From contig DASSTJ010000207.1 of the NCBI GenBank assembly GCA_035707965.1, positions 1-9,693 on the forward strand: a DNA stretch of 9,693 nt. The letters are read 5' to 3'. The notes under the pieces are model-generated. The model saw only the letters and a list, made by a program, of their open reading frames with translations. It was not told the origin of the DNA and made no database searches. Below, piece after piece: positions 1 through 6,230 of this stretch (its first letter is position 1; each line of letters opens with the position of its first letter). The position numbers were made by a program, and so were the translations under genes. The stretch comes from DASSTJ01 sp035707965 (GTDB lineage Bacteria; Actinomycetota; Actinomycetes; Actinomycetales; Angustibacteraceae).

Positions 1-38
1 CCGACGACCACGACACGATGACCATGAAGGAGGACTGA
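1..38 (+). CDS. C-terminal tail of an upstream gene (truncated by window edge)
   Basis: The frame ending in TGA at 36-38 is open from the window edge and reads ...DDHDTMTMKED-stop. The Shine-Dalgarno of the next gene (27-33) lies inside its last codons and the next start follows 1 nt after the stop, so this is very probably the end of a co-transcribed gene. Eleven residues are too few to name a family. By context the missing gene could be the separate B12-binding small subunit that the mutase at 1659-3182 needs, but nothing visible proves this. Confidence 0.5.
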   Translation, partial: DDHDTMTMKED

Positions 39-39
39 C

Positions 40-1662
40 GTGGACGTCGGCACGCTCGTCACCCGCGCTGCGGCGCGCTGGCCGGACCGGATCGCCGTCG
101 AGGGTCCCGACTCGTCCGGCACCGAGCAGCAGCTCACCTTCTCCGCGCTCGGCGAGCGGGTCGTCCGACTGGCCAACGGGCTGCGCCACGGCCTCGGCCT
201 GCAGCCGGGCGACCGGGTCCTCGACCTGCAGACCAACACGACCACCTACCTCGAGACCGACCTGGCGATCCGGGCGGCCCGGCTGGTGCGGGTCGCGTTG
301 AACTACCGTCTGCACCCGAGCGACTGGCAACGCATCGCCACCGACTGCGGCGCCGCGGCTCTCGTGCACCACGTGCGGTTCAGCGACGACGTGGCTCCCT
401 TGGTCGACCAGGTGGGGGCCCACCGCGTGGTCGTGACCGGCGCCTCCAGCGGCACCCCACGGTCGTACGAGGACCTGCTCGCCCGGGGCTCCACCGCGAC
501 GCTGCCCGCGCCGAGCCCCGACGCCTTCTGCGGCCTGCACTACAGCTCCGGTACGACCGGGCACCCCAAGGGCGCGCAGCGCACGCACCGCAACTGGTTC
601 GCCAGCGTCGTCAACATGACGCACGACGTGCTGGGCGGTCCGCCGGCAGGCGACTCCGCCTACTGCCACGCCGGGCCGATCACCCACACCAGCGGCCTCT
701 TCGTGCTGCCGTTCCTCGTCGCCGGTGCGCGCCAGCTCATCCTGCCGGGCTGGGACCCGGACGTCTTCGCCGACGCGGTCGTCCACCGCGGCGTCACGCA
801 CACGGCGATGGTGCCGACCATGGTCTCGCGACTGGCCGCGCTGGCGACCGACCCGGTCGGTGAGGCGACCCTCGCGCAGGTGCGCGAGCGCCTGCGGATG
901 CTCGGCTACGCCGGCGCGCCCATGCCGGCCGAGCAGATCCGTCAGGCTCACGCGCTGCTCACCCCGAACCTCGTGCAGTACTACGGCCTCGTCGAGGCGA
1001 TCCCCCCGGTCACCGTGCTCGACGCCGCGGACCACGCGGCCGGTCTCGGCGTGGACGGCGAGGCCCGCCCGGACCTGCTGACGAGCGCCGGCCGGCCGGC
1101 TCTCGGCGTCGAGCTGCGCGTCGTCCAGCCCGACGACCCCGAGCTGCGGCCGCTCGCGCCCGGCGAGGTCGGCGAGGTCTGCACCCGCGGCGACCACGTC
1201 ATGGCCGGCTACTGGAACGCCGGCCACCGCGAGGACCTCGGCAAGGCCGTGGTCGACGGCTGGCTGCGCACCGGTGACCTCGGTCGCCTGGACGACGCCG
1301 GGCGGCTCTGGCTGGTCGACCGCAAGGGCGACATGATCATCACCGGCGGCTACAACGTGTACCCGCGCGAGGTCGAGGAGGTCGTGGCCGAGGTGCCCGG
1401 TGTCGGCGAGGTCGCGGTGCTCGGCGTGGCCGATCCCGACTGGGGGCAGCAGGTCGTCGCCGTCTACACCGTGCGCGACGGCCGCGACGTGAGCCCCGAC
1501 GCGGTCATCGAGCACTGCCGGTCGCGCATGGCGTCGTACAAGAAGCCGAAGGTCGCGCACCGGGTCGACGCGTTCCCGCTGAACTCCACCGGCAAGATCG
1601 CGAAGAGGGTGCTGCGCGACCGGCTCGAGGCAGGCCTGGCACCGGACGAGGAGCGCGTGTGA
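40..1662 (+). CDS. Acyl-CoA synthetase (AMP-forming, ANL superfamily)
   Basis: Activates a carboxylic acid to its CoA thioester through an acyl-adenylate; a cytoplasmic enzyme. The 540-residue length is normal for a FadD-type ligase. Visible motifs in order: phosphate-binding loop YSSGTTGHPKG at 168-178, the A5 region YYGLVEA at 314-320, TGD at 411-413, hinge DRKGD at 427-431 followed by GGYNVYPREVEE, and the C-terminal catalytic lysine K519 in STGK. The A5 motif has Val318 where most relatives have Thr or Ser (YGxTE), a departure at an AMP-phosphate contact. The GTG start at 40 is supported by an AAGGAGG ribosome-binding site at 27-33 with 6-nt spacing. The stop overlaps the next start (GTGA), which indicates translational coupling to the mutase. 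The substrate cannot be read from sequence; context suggests a branched or short acid whose CoA ester feeds the mutase. The family call is secure, the specificity unknown. Confidence 0.96.
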   Translation: MDVGTLVTRAAARWPDRIAVEGPDSSGTEQQLTFSALGERVVRLANGLRHGLGLQPGDRVLDLQTNTTTYLETDLAIRAARLVRVALNYRLHPSDWQRIATDCGAAALVHHVRFSDDVAPLVDQVGAHRVVVTGASSGTPRSYEDLLARGSTATLPAPSPDAFCGLHYSSGTTGHPKGAQRTHRNWFASVVNMTHDVLGGPPAGDSAYCHAGPITHTSGLFVLPFLVAGARQLILPGWDPDVFADAVVHRGVTHTAMVPTMVSRLAALATDPVGEATLAQVRERLRMLGYAGAPMPAEQIRQAHALLTPNLVQYYGLVEAIPPVTVLDAADHAAGLGVDGEARPDLLTSAGRPALGVELRVVQPDDPELRPLAPGEVGEVCTRGDHVMAGYWNAGHREDLGKAVVDGWLRTGDLGRLDDAGRLWLVDRKGDMIITGGYNVYPREVEEVVAEVPGVGEVAVLGVADPDWGQQVVAVYTVRDGRDVSPDAVIEHCRSRMASYKKPKVAHRVDAFPLNSTGKIAKRVLRDRLEAGLAPDEERV

Positions 1663-3182
1663 ACCACCTCGACACCGACTACGCCCCGGACGACGCTGAG
1701 CACCCCGGGCAGTATCCGTACACCCGTGGCGTGAGCGCCGAGCCGAAGGTCTGGACGATGGGCCAGTACGCGGGATTCGGCACGCCCGCCGAGTCCAACC
1801 GGCGGTTCCGCTCGCTGCTGGCGGCCGGCGGCACGGGCTTCTCCGTGGCGCTCGACCTGCCCACCCAGATGGGTCTGGACTCCGACGACCCGAAGGCAGC
1901 CGGCGAGGTCGGTCGCGTCGGCGTGGCGATCGACTCCCTCGCGGACGTCGAGGTGCTGATGGACGGCATCCCGCTCGAGCAGCTGTCGCAGGTGCGCACG
2001 ACGGCCAACTCCATCGGCTACGTCTGGGCGGCGCTCTTCGTGGCCCTGGCCGAGAAGCGCGGCGTCGACCCCGACCAGTTCGGCATGTTCATCCAGAACG
2101 ACGTGCTCAAGGAGTACGTCGCCCGCGGTACCCAGATCGTGCCTCCCGAGCCCGCGCTGCGGCTGGCCGTCGACACGATCGAGTACTGCGCCCGGACCAC
2201 TCCGAGCTGGGTGCCGCTGGCCATGAGCGGGTACCACATCCGGGAGTCCGGCTCGGACGCCGTGCAGGAGGTCGCCTGGACCTTCTCGAACGCCAGGGCG
2301 TACCTCGACGAGGCGGTGCGACGCGGCGTCTCGGTCGACGAGGTCGCACCGACGCTCTTCACGTTCCTCGCGGTCACGATGGACTTCCTGCCGGAGGTGG
2401 CGAAGCTGCGCGCCGCACGTCGAGTGTGGGCGCGCCTGATGCGGGAGACGTACGGAGCGGAGGACCCGCGCAGCCAGCAGCTGCGTATCTTCGCGTTCAC
2501 GGCCGGGTCGACGTTCACGGCGCAGCAGCCGCTGAACAACGTGGTCCGGGCGTCGATCGAGGCCACGGCGGCGGCGCTGGCCGGCGTGCAGACGCTGCAC
2601 GTGTCGGCCTACGACGAGGCTGTGGGGGTGCCGACCGAGGCGGCGGCCACGCTCGCGCTTCGCACCCAGCAGGTGGTCGCCCACGAGACGGGACTGACGC
2701 ACACCGTCGACCCGCTCGCCGGCTCGTACGCCGTCGAGGCGCTCACCGACGACCTCGAACGCCGGATGTGGGACGAGATGGACGCGGTGCAGCAGCAGGG
2801 CGGCTCGCTGGCCTGCATCGAGTCCGGCTGGTACGCCGACCGGCTGTCCGAGAGCGCCTACCGGCACGCTCGGTCGGTCGACGCCGGCGAGCGCGTGGTC
2901 GTGGGCGTCAACCGCTGGGCCTCCGCCGCGGAGCCGTTGGAGGTGTTCGCAGCCGACCCGGAGGGCGAGTCGCGCCAGGCCGAGAGCGTGCGCCGGGTCC
3001 GGGCCGAGCGGGACGACGGCGCGTGGCGGGCGGCGATGGAGCGACTGCGCACGGACGCGACCGCCGGTGCGAACGTGCTGCCTGCGTGCGTGGACGCCGT
3101 CCGCGCCTACGCGACGGTGGGCGAGCTCTGCGAGGTCCTTCGCGGCGTCCACGGCGCGTGGCAGCCGACCCGGGCCTTCTGA
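1659..3182 (+). CDS. Coenzyme B12-dependent acyl-CoA mutase, large (catalytic) subunit, divergent
   Basis: A 507-residue homologue of the TIM-barrel part of methylmalonyl-CoA mutase, probably catalysing a radical carbon-skeleton rearrangement of an acyl-CoA. It ends where the isobutyryl-CoA mutase large subunit ends and lacks the C-terminal B12-binding domain (no DxHxxG), so a separate small subunit is required. Compared from memory with Propionibacterium shermanii MCM, the substrate residues are kept: Tyr37 (Tyr89), Gln146 (Gln197), Arg156 (Arg207) and His193 (His244). Tyr plus Arg points to a carboxylated substrate, unlike isobutyryl-CoA mutase (Phe/Gln) or 2-hydroxyisobutyryl-CoA mutase (Ile/Asp). 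Adenosyl-contact positions differ: Phe278 (His328), Phe280 (Gln330) and Ser316 (Asn366). Gly35 replaces Arg87, and the substrate loop before it is about 3 residues short. The GTG start overlaps the previous stop by 4 nt, with GAGGAG at 1648-1653. The family is secure; the reaction is unknown and may not be any named one. Confidence 0.93.
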   Translation: MNHLDTDYAPDDAEHPGQYPYTRGVSAEPKVWTMGQYAGFGTPAESNRRFRSLLAAGGTGFSVALDLPTQMGLDSDDPKAAGEVGRVGVAIDSLADVEVLMDGIPLEQLSQVRTTANSIGYVWAALFVALAEKRGVDPDQFGMFIQNDVLKEYVARGTQIVPPEPALRLAVDTIEYCARTTPSWVPLAMSGYHIRESGSDAVQEVAWTFSNARAYLDEAVRRGVSVDEVAPTLFTFLAVTMDFLPEVAKLRAARRVWARLMRETYGAEDPRSQQLRIFAFTAGSTFTAQQPLNNVVRASIEATAAALAGVQTLHVSAYDEAVGVPTEAAATLALRTQQVVAHETGLTHTVDPLAGSYAVEALTDDLERRMWDEMDAVQQQGGSLACIESGWYADRLSESAYRHARSVDAGERVVVGVNRWASAAEPLEVFAADPEGESRQAESVRRVRAERDDGAWRAAMERLRTDATAGANVLPACVDAVRAYATVGELCEVLRGVHGAWQPTRAF

Positions 3183-3994
3183 TGCACGACCCGCGGGAGG
3201 TGCTGTCGCGCCCGGCCCCTCCGCCAGACACGGTGCTGCGCTACGGCGACCTCCCGGAGCACGTCGTGGACGTGTACCTGCCGACGGCGTCCCAGGACAA
3301 CCACACGATCGTCGTCGTCGTGCACGGCGGCTTCTGGCGAGTGGGGTACGACCGCCTGCACCTGCGGCCGATGGCCCAGGCGCTGGCCGCCGCTGGCCAC
3401 ACCGTCGCGTCCATCGAGTTCCGCCGCACCGGGCAGCCCGGCGGAGGCTGGCCTGGCACCTTCGACGACGTGGCTCGAGCGGTCGACCTCGTGCCCCGGC
3501 TCGTGGCGGAGGCCGTCGGAACGGCACTGCCGAGAGTGGTCCTGCTCGGCCACTCCGCCGGTGGGCACCTCGTCACGTGGGCGGCGAGCCGCCCGAGCCT
3601 CCCACCGGGGTCACCGTGGTTCCGGCCGGATGCCGGCGCAGTGCTGGTCGTGGACCTGGCCGGGGTGTGCGCGCTGCGTCACGCGCACCAGCTGGGGCTG
3701 GGCGACGGCGCCACCCACGACCTGCTCGGCGGAGGCCCGGACGACGTCCCCGACCGCTTCGCCGTCGCCGACCCGGCCGCCCTGCTGCCTGGCGCTCCCG
3801 TCGTGGTCCTGCACGGGACGGAGGACCCGCTCGTGCCCATCCAGGTCTCACGCGCCTACGCGGCGGCCATGGCGGACGCCGGTGCGGGTGACCGGGTGCG
3901 GCTCGTGGAGCTGACCGGGGTCGAGCACTTCGCGCTCATCGACCCGCTGTCGACGGCGTGGCCCGCCGTCCTCGGAGCCCTTACCCCACGCTGA
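3182..3994 (+). CDS. Alpha/beta hydrolase, kynurenine formamidase/esterase-like
   Basis: A 270-residue serine hydrolase, probably cytoplasmic (no signal peptide). The oxyanion motif HGGFW lies at 48-52, the nucleophile elbow GHSAGG at 123-128 gives Ser125, and the likely triad partners are Asp215 (in HGTEDP) and His249 (in GVEHF). The HGG-F/Y-W plus GHSAGGH pattern is typical of the kynurenine formamidase / BD-FAE group of small esterases. The ATG at 3182 shares one base with the mutase stop (TGATG), so translation is probably coupled; there is no good independent ribosome-binding site. The open frame extends upstream to 2426 but that part is antiparallel noise over the mutase, so 3182 is chosen. 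In this cluster a role on an ester, lactone, amide or CoA thioester linked to the mutase pathway is more plausible than tryptophan catabolism, as no other kynurenine genes are present. That is inference. Confidence 0.9.
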   Translation: MHDPREVLSRPAPPPDTVLRYGDLPEHVVDVYLPTASQDNHTIVVVVHGGFWRVGYDRLHLRPMAQALAAAGHTVASIEFRRTGQPGGGWPGTFDDVARAVDLVPRLVAEAVGTALPRVVLLGHSAGGHLVTWAASRPSLPPGSPWFRPDAGAVLVVDLAGVCALRHAHQLGLGDGATHDLLGGGPDDVPDRFAVADPAALLPGAPVVVLHGTEDPLVPIQVSRAYAAAMADAGAGDRVRLVELTGVEHFALIDPLSTAWPAVLGALTPR

Positions 3995-3996
3995 GC

Positions 3997-4033
3997 CGGT
4001 CGCCGCAGCGCCCGACCCTTCTCTGCGCGACCG
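3997..4033 (+). terminator. Bulged hairpin after the metabolic cluster, possible terminator
   Basis: Seven perfect base pairs join 3997-4003 (CGGTCGC) to 4027-4033 (GCGACCG). After one bulged C at 4004, four more pairs join 4005-4008 (GCAG) to 4023-4026 (CTGC), leaving a 14-nt loop. It begins 3 nt after the hydrolase stop. There is no T-tract, so it would be the U-less type of hairpin seen in high-GC bacteria or simply an RNA 3'-end structure. A T-less GC-rich hairpin can also arise by chance. Confidence 0.35.
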
Positions 4034-4039
4034 CTCGGG

Positions 4040-4051
4040 TACCGATCGGTA
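4040..4051. promoter_or_regulatory. Perfect 12-bp palindrome, operator candidate
   Basis: TACCGATCGGTA is a perfect inverted repeat. Its last two bases are the first two of the -10 element TAGCCT at 4050-4055, so a protein bound here would block RNA polymerase at the ATPase-pair promoter. Size and ACCG/CGGT symmetry resemble TetR-family operators in actinobacteria. No TetR-type gene is in the window, so the binding protein is unknown. Confidence 0.4.
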
Positions 4052-4055
4052 GCCT
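4050..4055 (+). promoter_or_regulatory. -10 element placed for leaderless transcription of the ATPase pair
   Basis: TAGCCT fits the actinobacterial TANNNT -10 consensus and lies at -12 to -7 relative to the ATG at 4062. This spacing puts transcription start at or within a base of the start codon. No Shine-Dalgarno sequence precedes that ATG, which agrees with a leaderless mRNA. The -35 region around 4027-4032 (GCGACC) is a poor match to TTGACA, as is common in these organisms. Confidence 0.5.
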
Positions 4056-4061
4056 CGTGCC

Positions 4062-5048
4062 ATGCCGGAGGCCGAACGCGACTGGGACGGGGTGCGTCTG
4101 CACGTCGTCAGCGGCAAGGGCGGCACCGGCAAGACCACCGTGGCGGCGGCGCTCGCCCTCTCGCTGGCCCGCGACGGGCGCCGGGTGCTGCTGACGGAGG
4201 TCGAGGGCCGTCAGGGCATCGCGCAGCTCTTCGACGTCCCTCCGCTGCCGTACGCGGAGCGCAAGATCGCGACGTACGCCGGGGGCGAGGTGCTGGGTCT
4301 CGCGGTGGACCCGAAGGCGGCGCTACTGGAGTACCTGCAGCTGTTCTACAAGCTCGGCCGGGCCGGCTCGATGCTCGAGAAGGTCGGGGCGATCGACTTC
4401 GCCACCACCATCGCGCCCGGTGTCCAGGACGTGCTGCTCACCGGCAAGGTCTACGAGGCGGTCCGTCGACGCGAGGCCGCGCGGCCGGTCTACGACGCCG
4501 TGGTGCTCGACGCCCCGCCGACCGGTCGCATCACCCGGTTCCTGGGCGTCGGCGCCGAGGTCGTCGGCCTGGCGCGGGTCGGACCGATACGCAGCCAGGC
4601 CGACCGCATCGTGAGCCTCATGCAGTCCCCGCAGACCGCGGTGCACCTGGTCACGCTCCTCGAGGAGATGCCCGTGCAGGAGACGCTGGACGGCGTGCGC
4701 GACCTGACTGCCGCGGGTCTGCCGGTCGGGGGCATCGTCGTGAACCAGGTACGCAGCCCCCTGCTGCCGGCGAGGCGCCTGTCGGCTGCTGGCAAGGGCA
4801 AGCTCGACCGCGACGAGGTCGCCGCCGGCCTGCGTGCGGCAGGGCTGCCCGACGGCCCGGACGTCGTCGACGGCCTGCTCGACGAGGCCGCCCGCCGGGC
4901 GGCACGCGTGGCGCTGGAGAAGAGGGAGCGCCAGTCCATCGCCTCGTGCGGGCGTCCCGTGTACGAGCTGCCCGAGGTTCCGGGCGGCATCGACCTGGGC
5001 GTCCTCTACGAGCTCGCCGAGCTGCTCCACGAGCAGGGCATGTCATGA
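4062..5048 (+). CDS. ArsA/Get3-like ATPase, first of pair (Rv3679 type)
   Basis: A 328-residue SIMIBI-class P-loop ATPase. The deviant Walker A is complete, SGKGGTGKTT at 17-26, with signature lysine Lys19 and catalytic Lys24. The switch-like motif LDAPPTG lies at 149-155. It matches the actinobacterial ArsA-like pair known in M. tuberculosis as Rv3679-Rv3680, described as Get3 homologues (the names BagA/BagB have been used). No arsenic genes adjoin it and no ArsA tandem duplication is present, so arsenite export is unlikely; handling of membrane proteins or redox-linked envelope functions is the working idea for the family. The start at 4062 is chosen for the leaderless -10 at 4050-4055 and because MPEAERDWDGVRLHVVSGKGG gives the usual short N-terminus before Walker A. 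Its stop overlaps the next gene by 4 nt (ATGA), consistent with equal production of two subunits. Confidence 0.93.
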   Translation: MPEAERDWDGVRLHVVSGKGGTGKTTVAAALALSLARDGRRVLLTEVEGRQGIAQLFDVPPLPYAERKIATYAGGEVLGLAVDPKAALLEYLQLFYKLGRAGSMLEKVGAIDFATTIAPGVQDVLLTGKVYEAVRRREAARPVYDAVVLDAPPTGRITRFLGVGAEVVGLARVGPIRSQADRIVSLMQSPQTAVHLVTLLEEMPVQETLDGVRDLTAAGLPVGGIVVNQVRSPLLPARRLSAAGKGKLDRDEVAAGLRAAGLPDGPDVVDGLLDEAARRAARVALEKRERQSIASCGRPVYELPEVPGGIDLGVLYELAELLHEQGMS

Positions 5049-6202
5049 ACCCTCGCTCCGGGCACGGCCCGACCCACCTCGACGTCGACGCGCTCATCGA
5101 CGACCCGGCCACACGCATCGTCGTGTGCTGCGGCTCGGGTGGGGTCGGCAAGACGACGACGGCTGCCGCGCTCGGGCTGCGGGCGGCCGAACGCGGACGG
5201 CAGGTCGTCGTCCTGACGATCGACCCGGCGCGGCGGCTCGCGCAGTCCATGGGCCTCGACCAGCTCGACAACACCCCCCGGCGGGTCACCGGGGTCGACG
5301 AGTCGGCGGGAGGTCACCTCGACGCGATGATGCTCGACATGAAGCGCACCTTCGACGAGGTCGTGGAGGCGCACGCCGATCCGGAGAAGGCGAAGCAGAT
5401 CCTGGCGAACCCCTTCTACCAGGCGCTGTCCAGCTCGTTCGCCGGAACGCAGGAGTACATGGCGATGGAGAAGCTGGGGCAGCTGCGCGCCCGCGCGGAC
5501 GAGGACGGCAGCTGGGATCTCATCGTCGTCGACACGCCGCCCTCACGATCAGCCCTGGACTTCCTCGACGCTCCGCAGCGGCTCGGCCTCTTCCTCGACG
5601 GCCGGTTCATCCGGCTGCTGACCGCGCCCGCCAAGGCTGGCGGCCGTGCGTACCTCAAGGTGTTCTCGGCCGGGATCAGCCTCGTGACGCACACGATGAC
5701 GAGGCTGCTGGGGGCGCACTTCCTGAGCGACGTGCAGACGTTCGTCGCGGCGCTCGACACCATGTTCGGCGGCTTCCGGGAGCGCGCCGACGCCACGTAC
5801 CGGTTGCTTCAGGCGTCAGGCACGTCGTTCCTCGTCGTGGCGGCGCCAGAACGGGACGCGCTCCGGGAGGCCTCGTTCTTCGTCGACCGGCTCTCGCAGG
5901 ACCGCATGCCGCTCTCCGGCCTCGTGCTCAACCGCGTGCACCCCGCGGGCAGCACGCCGTTCTCGGCGGAGCGGGCGCTCGCTGCGGCCGAGACGCTGGC
6001 CGGCGACAAGGAGCACGCGCTGACCGCGCAGCTCTTGCGTCTGCACGCCGAGCGGGAGCGCGTGTCCGAGCGGGAGGCGGCCCTGGCCGAGCGGTTCACG
6101 GCGGCGCACCCGGACGTGCCCGTCGTGCGCGTGCCCGCGTGCGCCGAGGACGTGCACGACCTCGCCGGCCTGCGAGAGATCGGCTCCGGCCTCGGCGGAT
6201 GA
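5045..6202 (+). CDS. ArsA/Get3-like ATPase, second of pair (Rv3680 type)
   Basis: A 385-residue partner ATPase. Walker A is CGSGGVGKTT at 29-38: catalytic Lys36 is kept, but the signature lysine that in Get3/ArsA/MinD reaches across the dimer is Ser31. VVDTPPSRSALDFL at 161-174 is the switch region, and LTIDPARRLAQSMG at 57-70 is typical of the family. Glu- and Arg-rich helices at 332-350 are hydrophilic. The ATG at 5045 overlaps the preceding stop (ATGA). The open frame runs further upstream to 4946, but that part reads against the first ATPase and has no family similarity, so 5045 is chosen. With the preceding gene it most likely forms a heteromeric ATPase. Residues after 380 are a short Gly-rich end. 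The family and pairing are secure; the client proteins are not known from sequence. Confidence 0.93.
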   Translation: MNPRSGHGPTHLDVDALIDDPATRIVVCCGSGGVGKTTTAAALGLRAAERGRQVVVLTIDPARRLAQSMGLDQLDNTPRRVTGVDESAGGHLDAMMLDMKRTFDEVVEAHADPEKAKQILANPFYQALSSSFAGTQEYMAMEKLGQLRARADEDGSWDLIVVDTPPSRSALDFLDAPQRLGLFLDGRFIRLLTAPAKAGGRAYLKVFSAGISLVTHTMTRLLGAHFLSDVQTFVAALDTMFGGFRERADATYRLLQASGTSFLVVAAPERDALREASFFVDRLSQDRMPLSGLVLNRVHPAGSTPFSAERALAAAETLAGDKEHALTAQLLRLHAERERVSEREAALAERFTAAHPDVPVVRVPACAEDVHDLAGLREIGSGLGG

Positions 6203-6209
6203 GCGCAGC

Positions 6210-6230
6210 GCGCGTCAGCCGGCGACGCGC
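6210..6230. terminator. GC-rich hairpin between convergent ATPase B and whiB4
   Basis: A perfect 7-bp stem joins 6210-6216 (GCGCGTC) to 6224-6230 (GACGCGC) around a 7-nt loop. It overlaps the whiB4 stop and begins 7 nt after the ATPase B stop, with only 12 bp between the two genes. It would form in transcripts from either strand, as expected of a shared terminator, but no T-tract flanks it on either side. Confidence 0.4.

Noticed and set aside
2426..3181. N-terminal extension of the hydrolase frame
   Set aside because: This part is a +1 shadow of the mutase, Gly/Arg-rich, and the alpha/beta hydrolase fold begins only after the ATG at 3182.
1659..3182. 2-hydroxyisobutyryl-CoA or isobutyryl-CoA mutase
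   Set aside because: The diagnostic positions are Tyr37 and Arg156 with Ala64 (VALD), not Ile/Asp of HcmA or Phe/Gln of IcmA.
1464..3527. 687-codon open frame on the minus strand across the mutase and neighbours
   Set aside because: It is Arg/Gly/His-rich with no recognisable motif and lies opposite three well-supported genes. Long antisense open frames are a by-product of strong third-position GC in this DNA.
4062..6202. Arsenite-export ATPase ArsA
   Set aside because: There is no arsB, arsD, arsR or arsC nearby, no fused ArsA halves, and the pair fits the Rv3679-Rv3680 type by gene order and motif differences.
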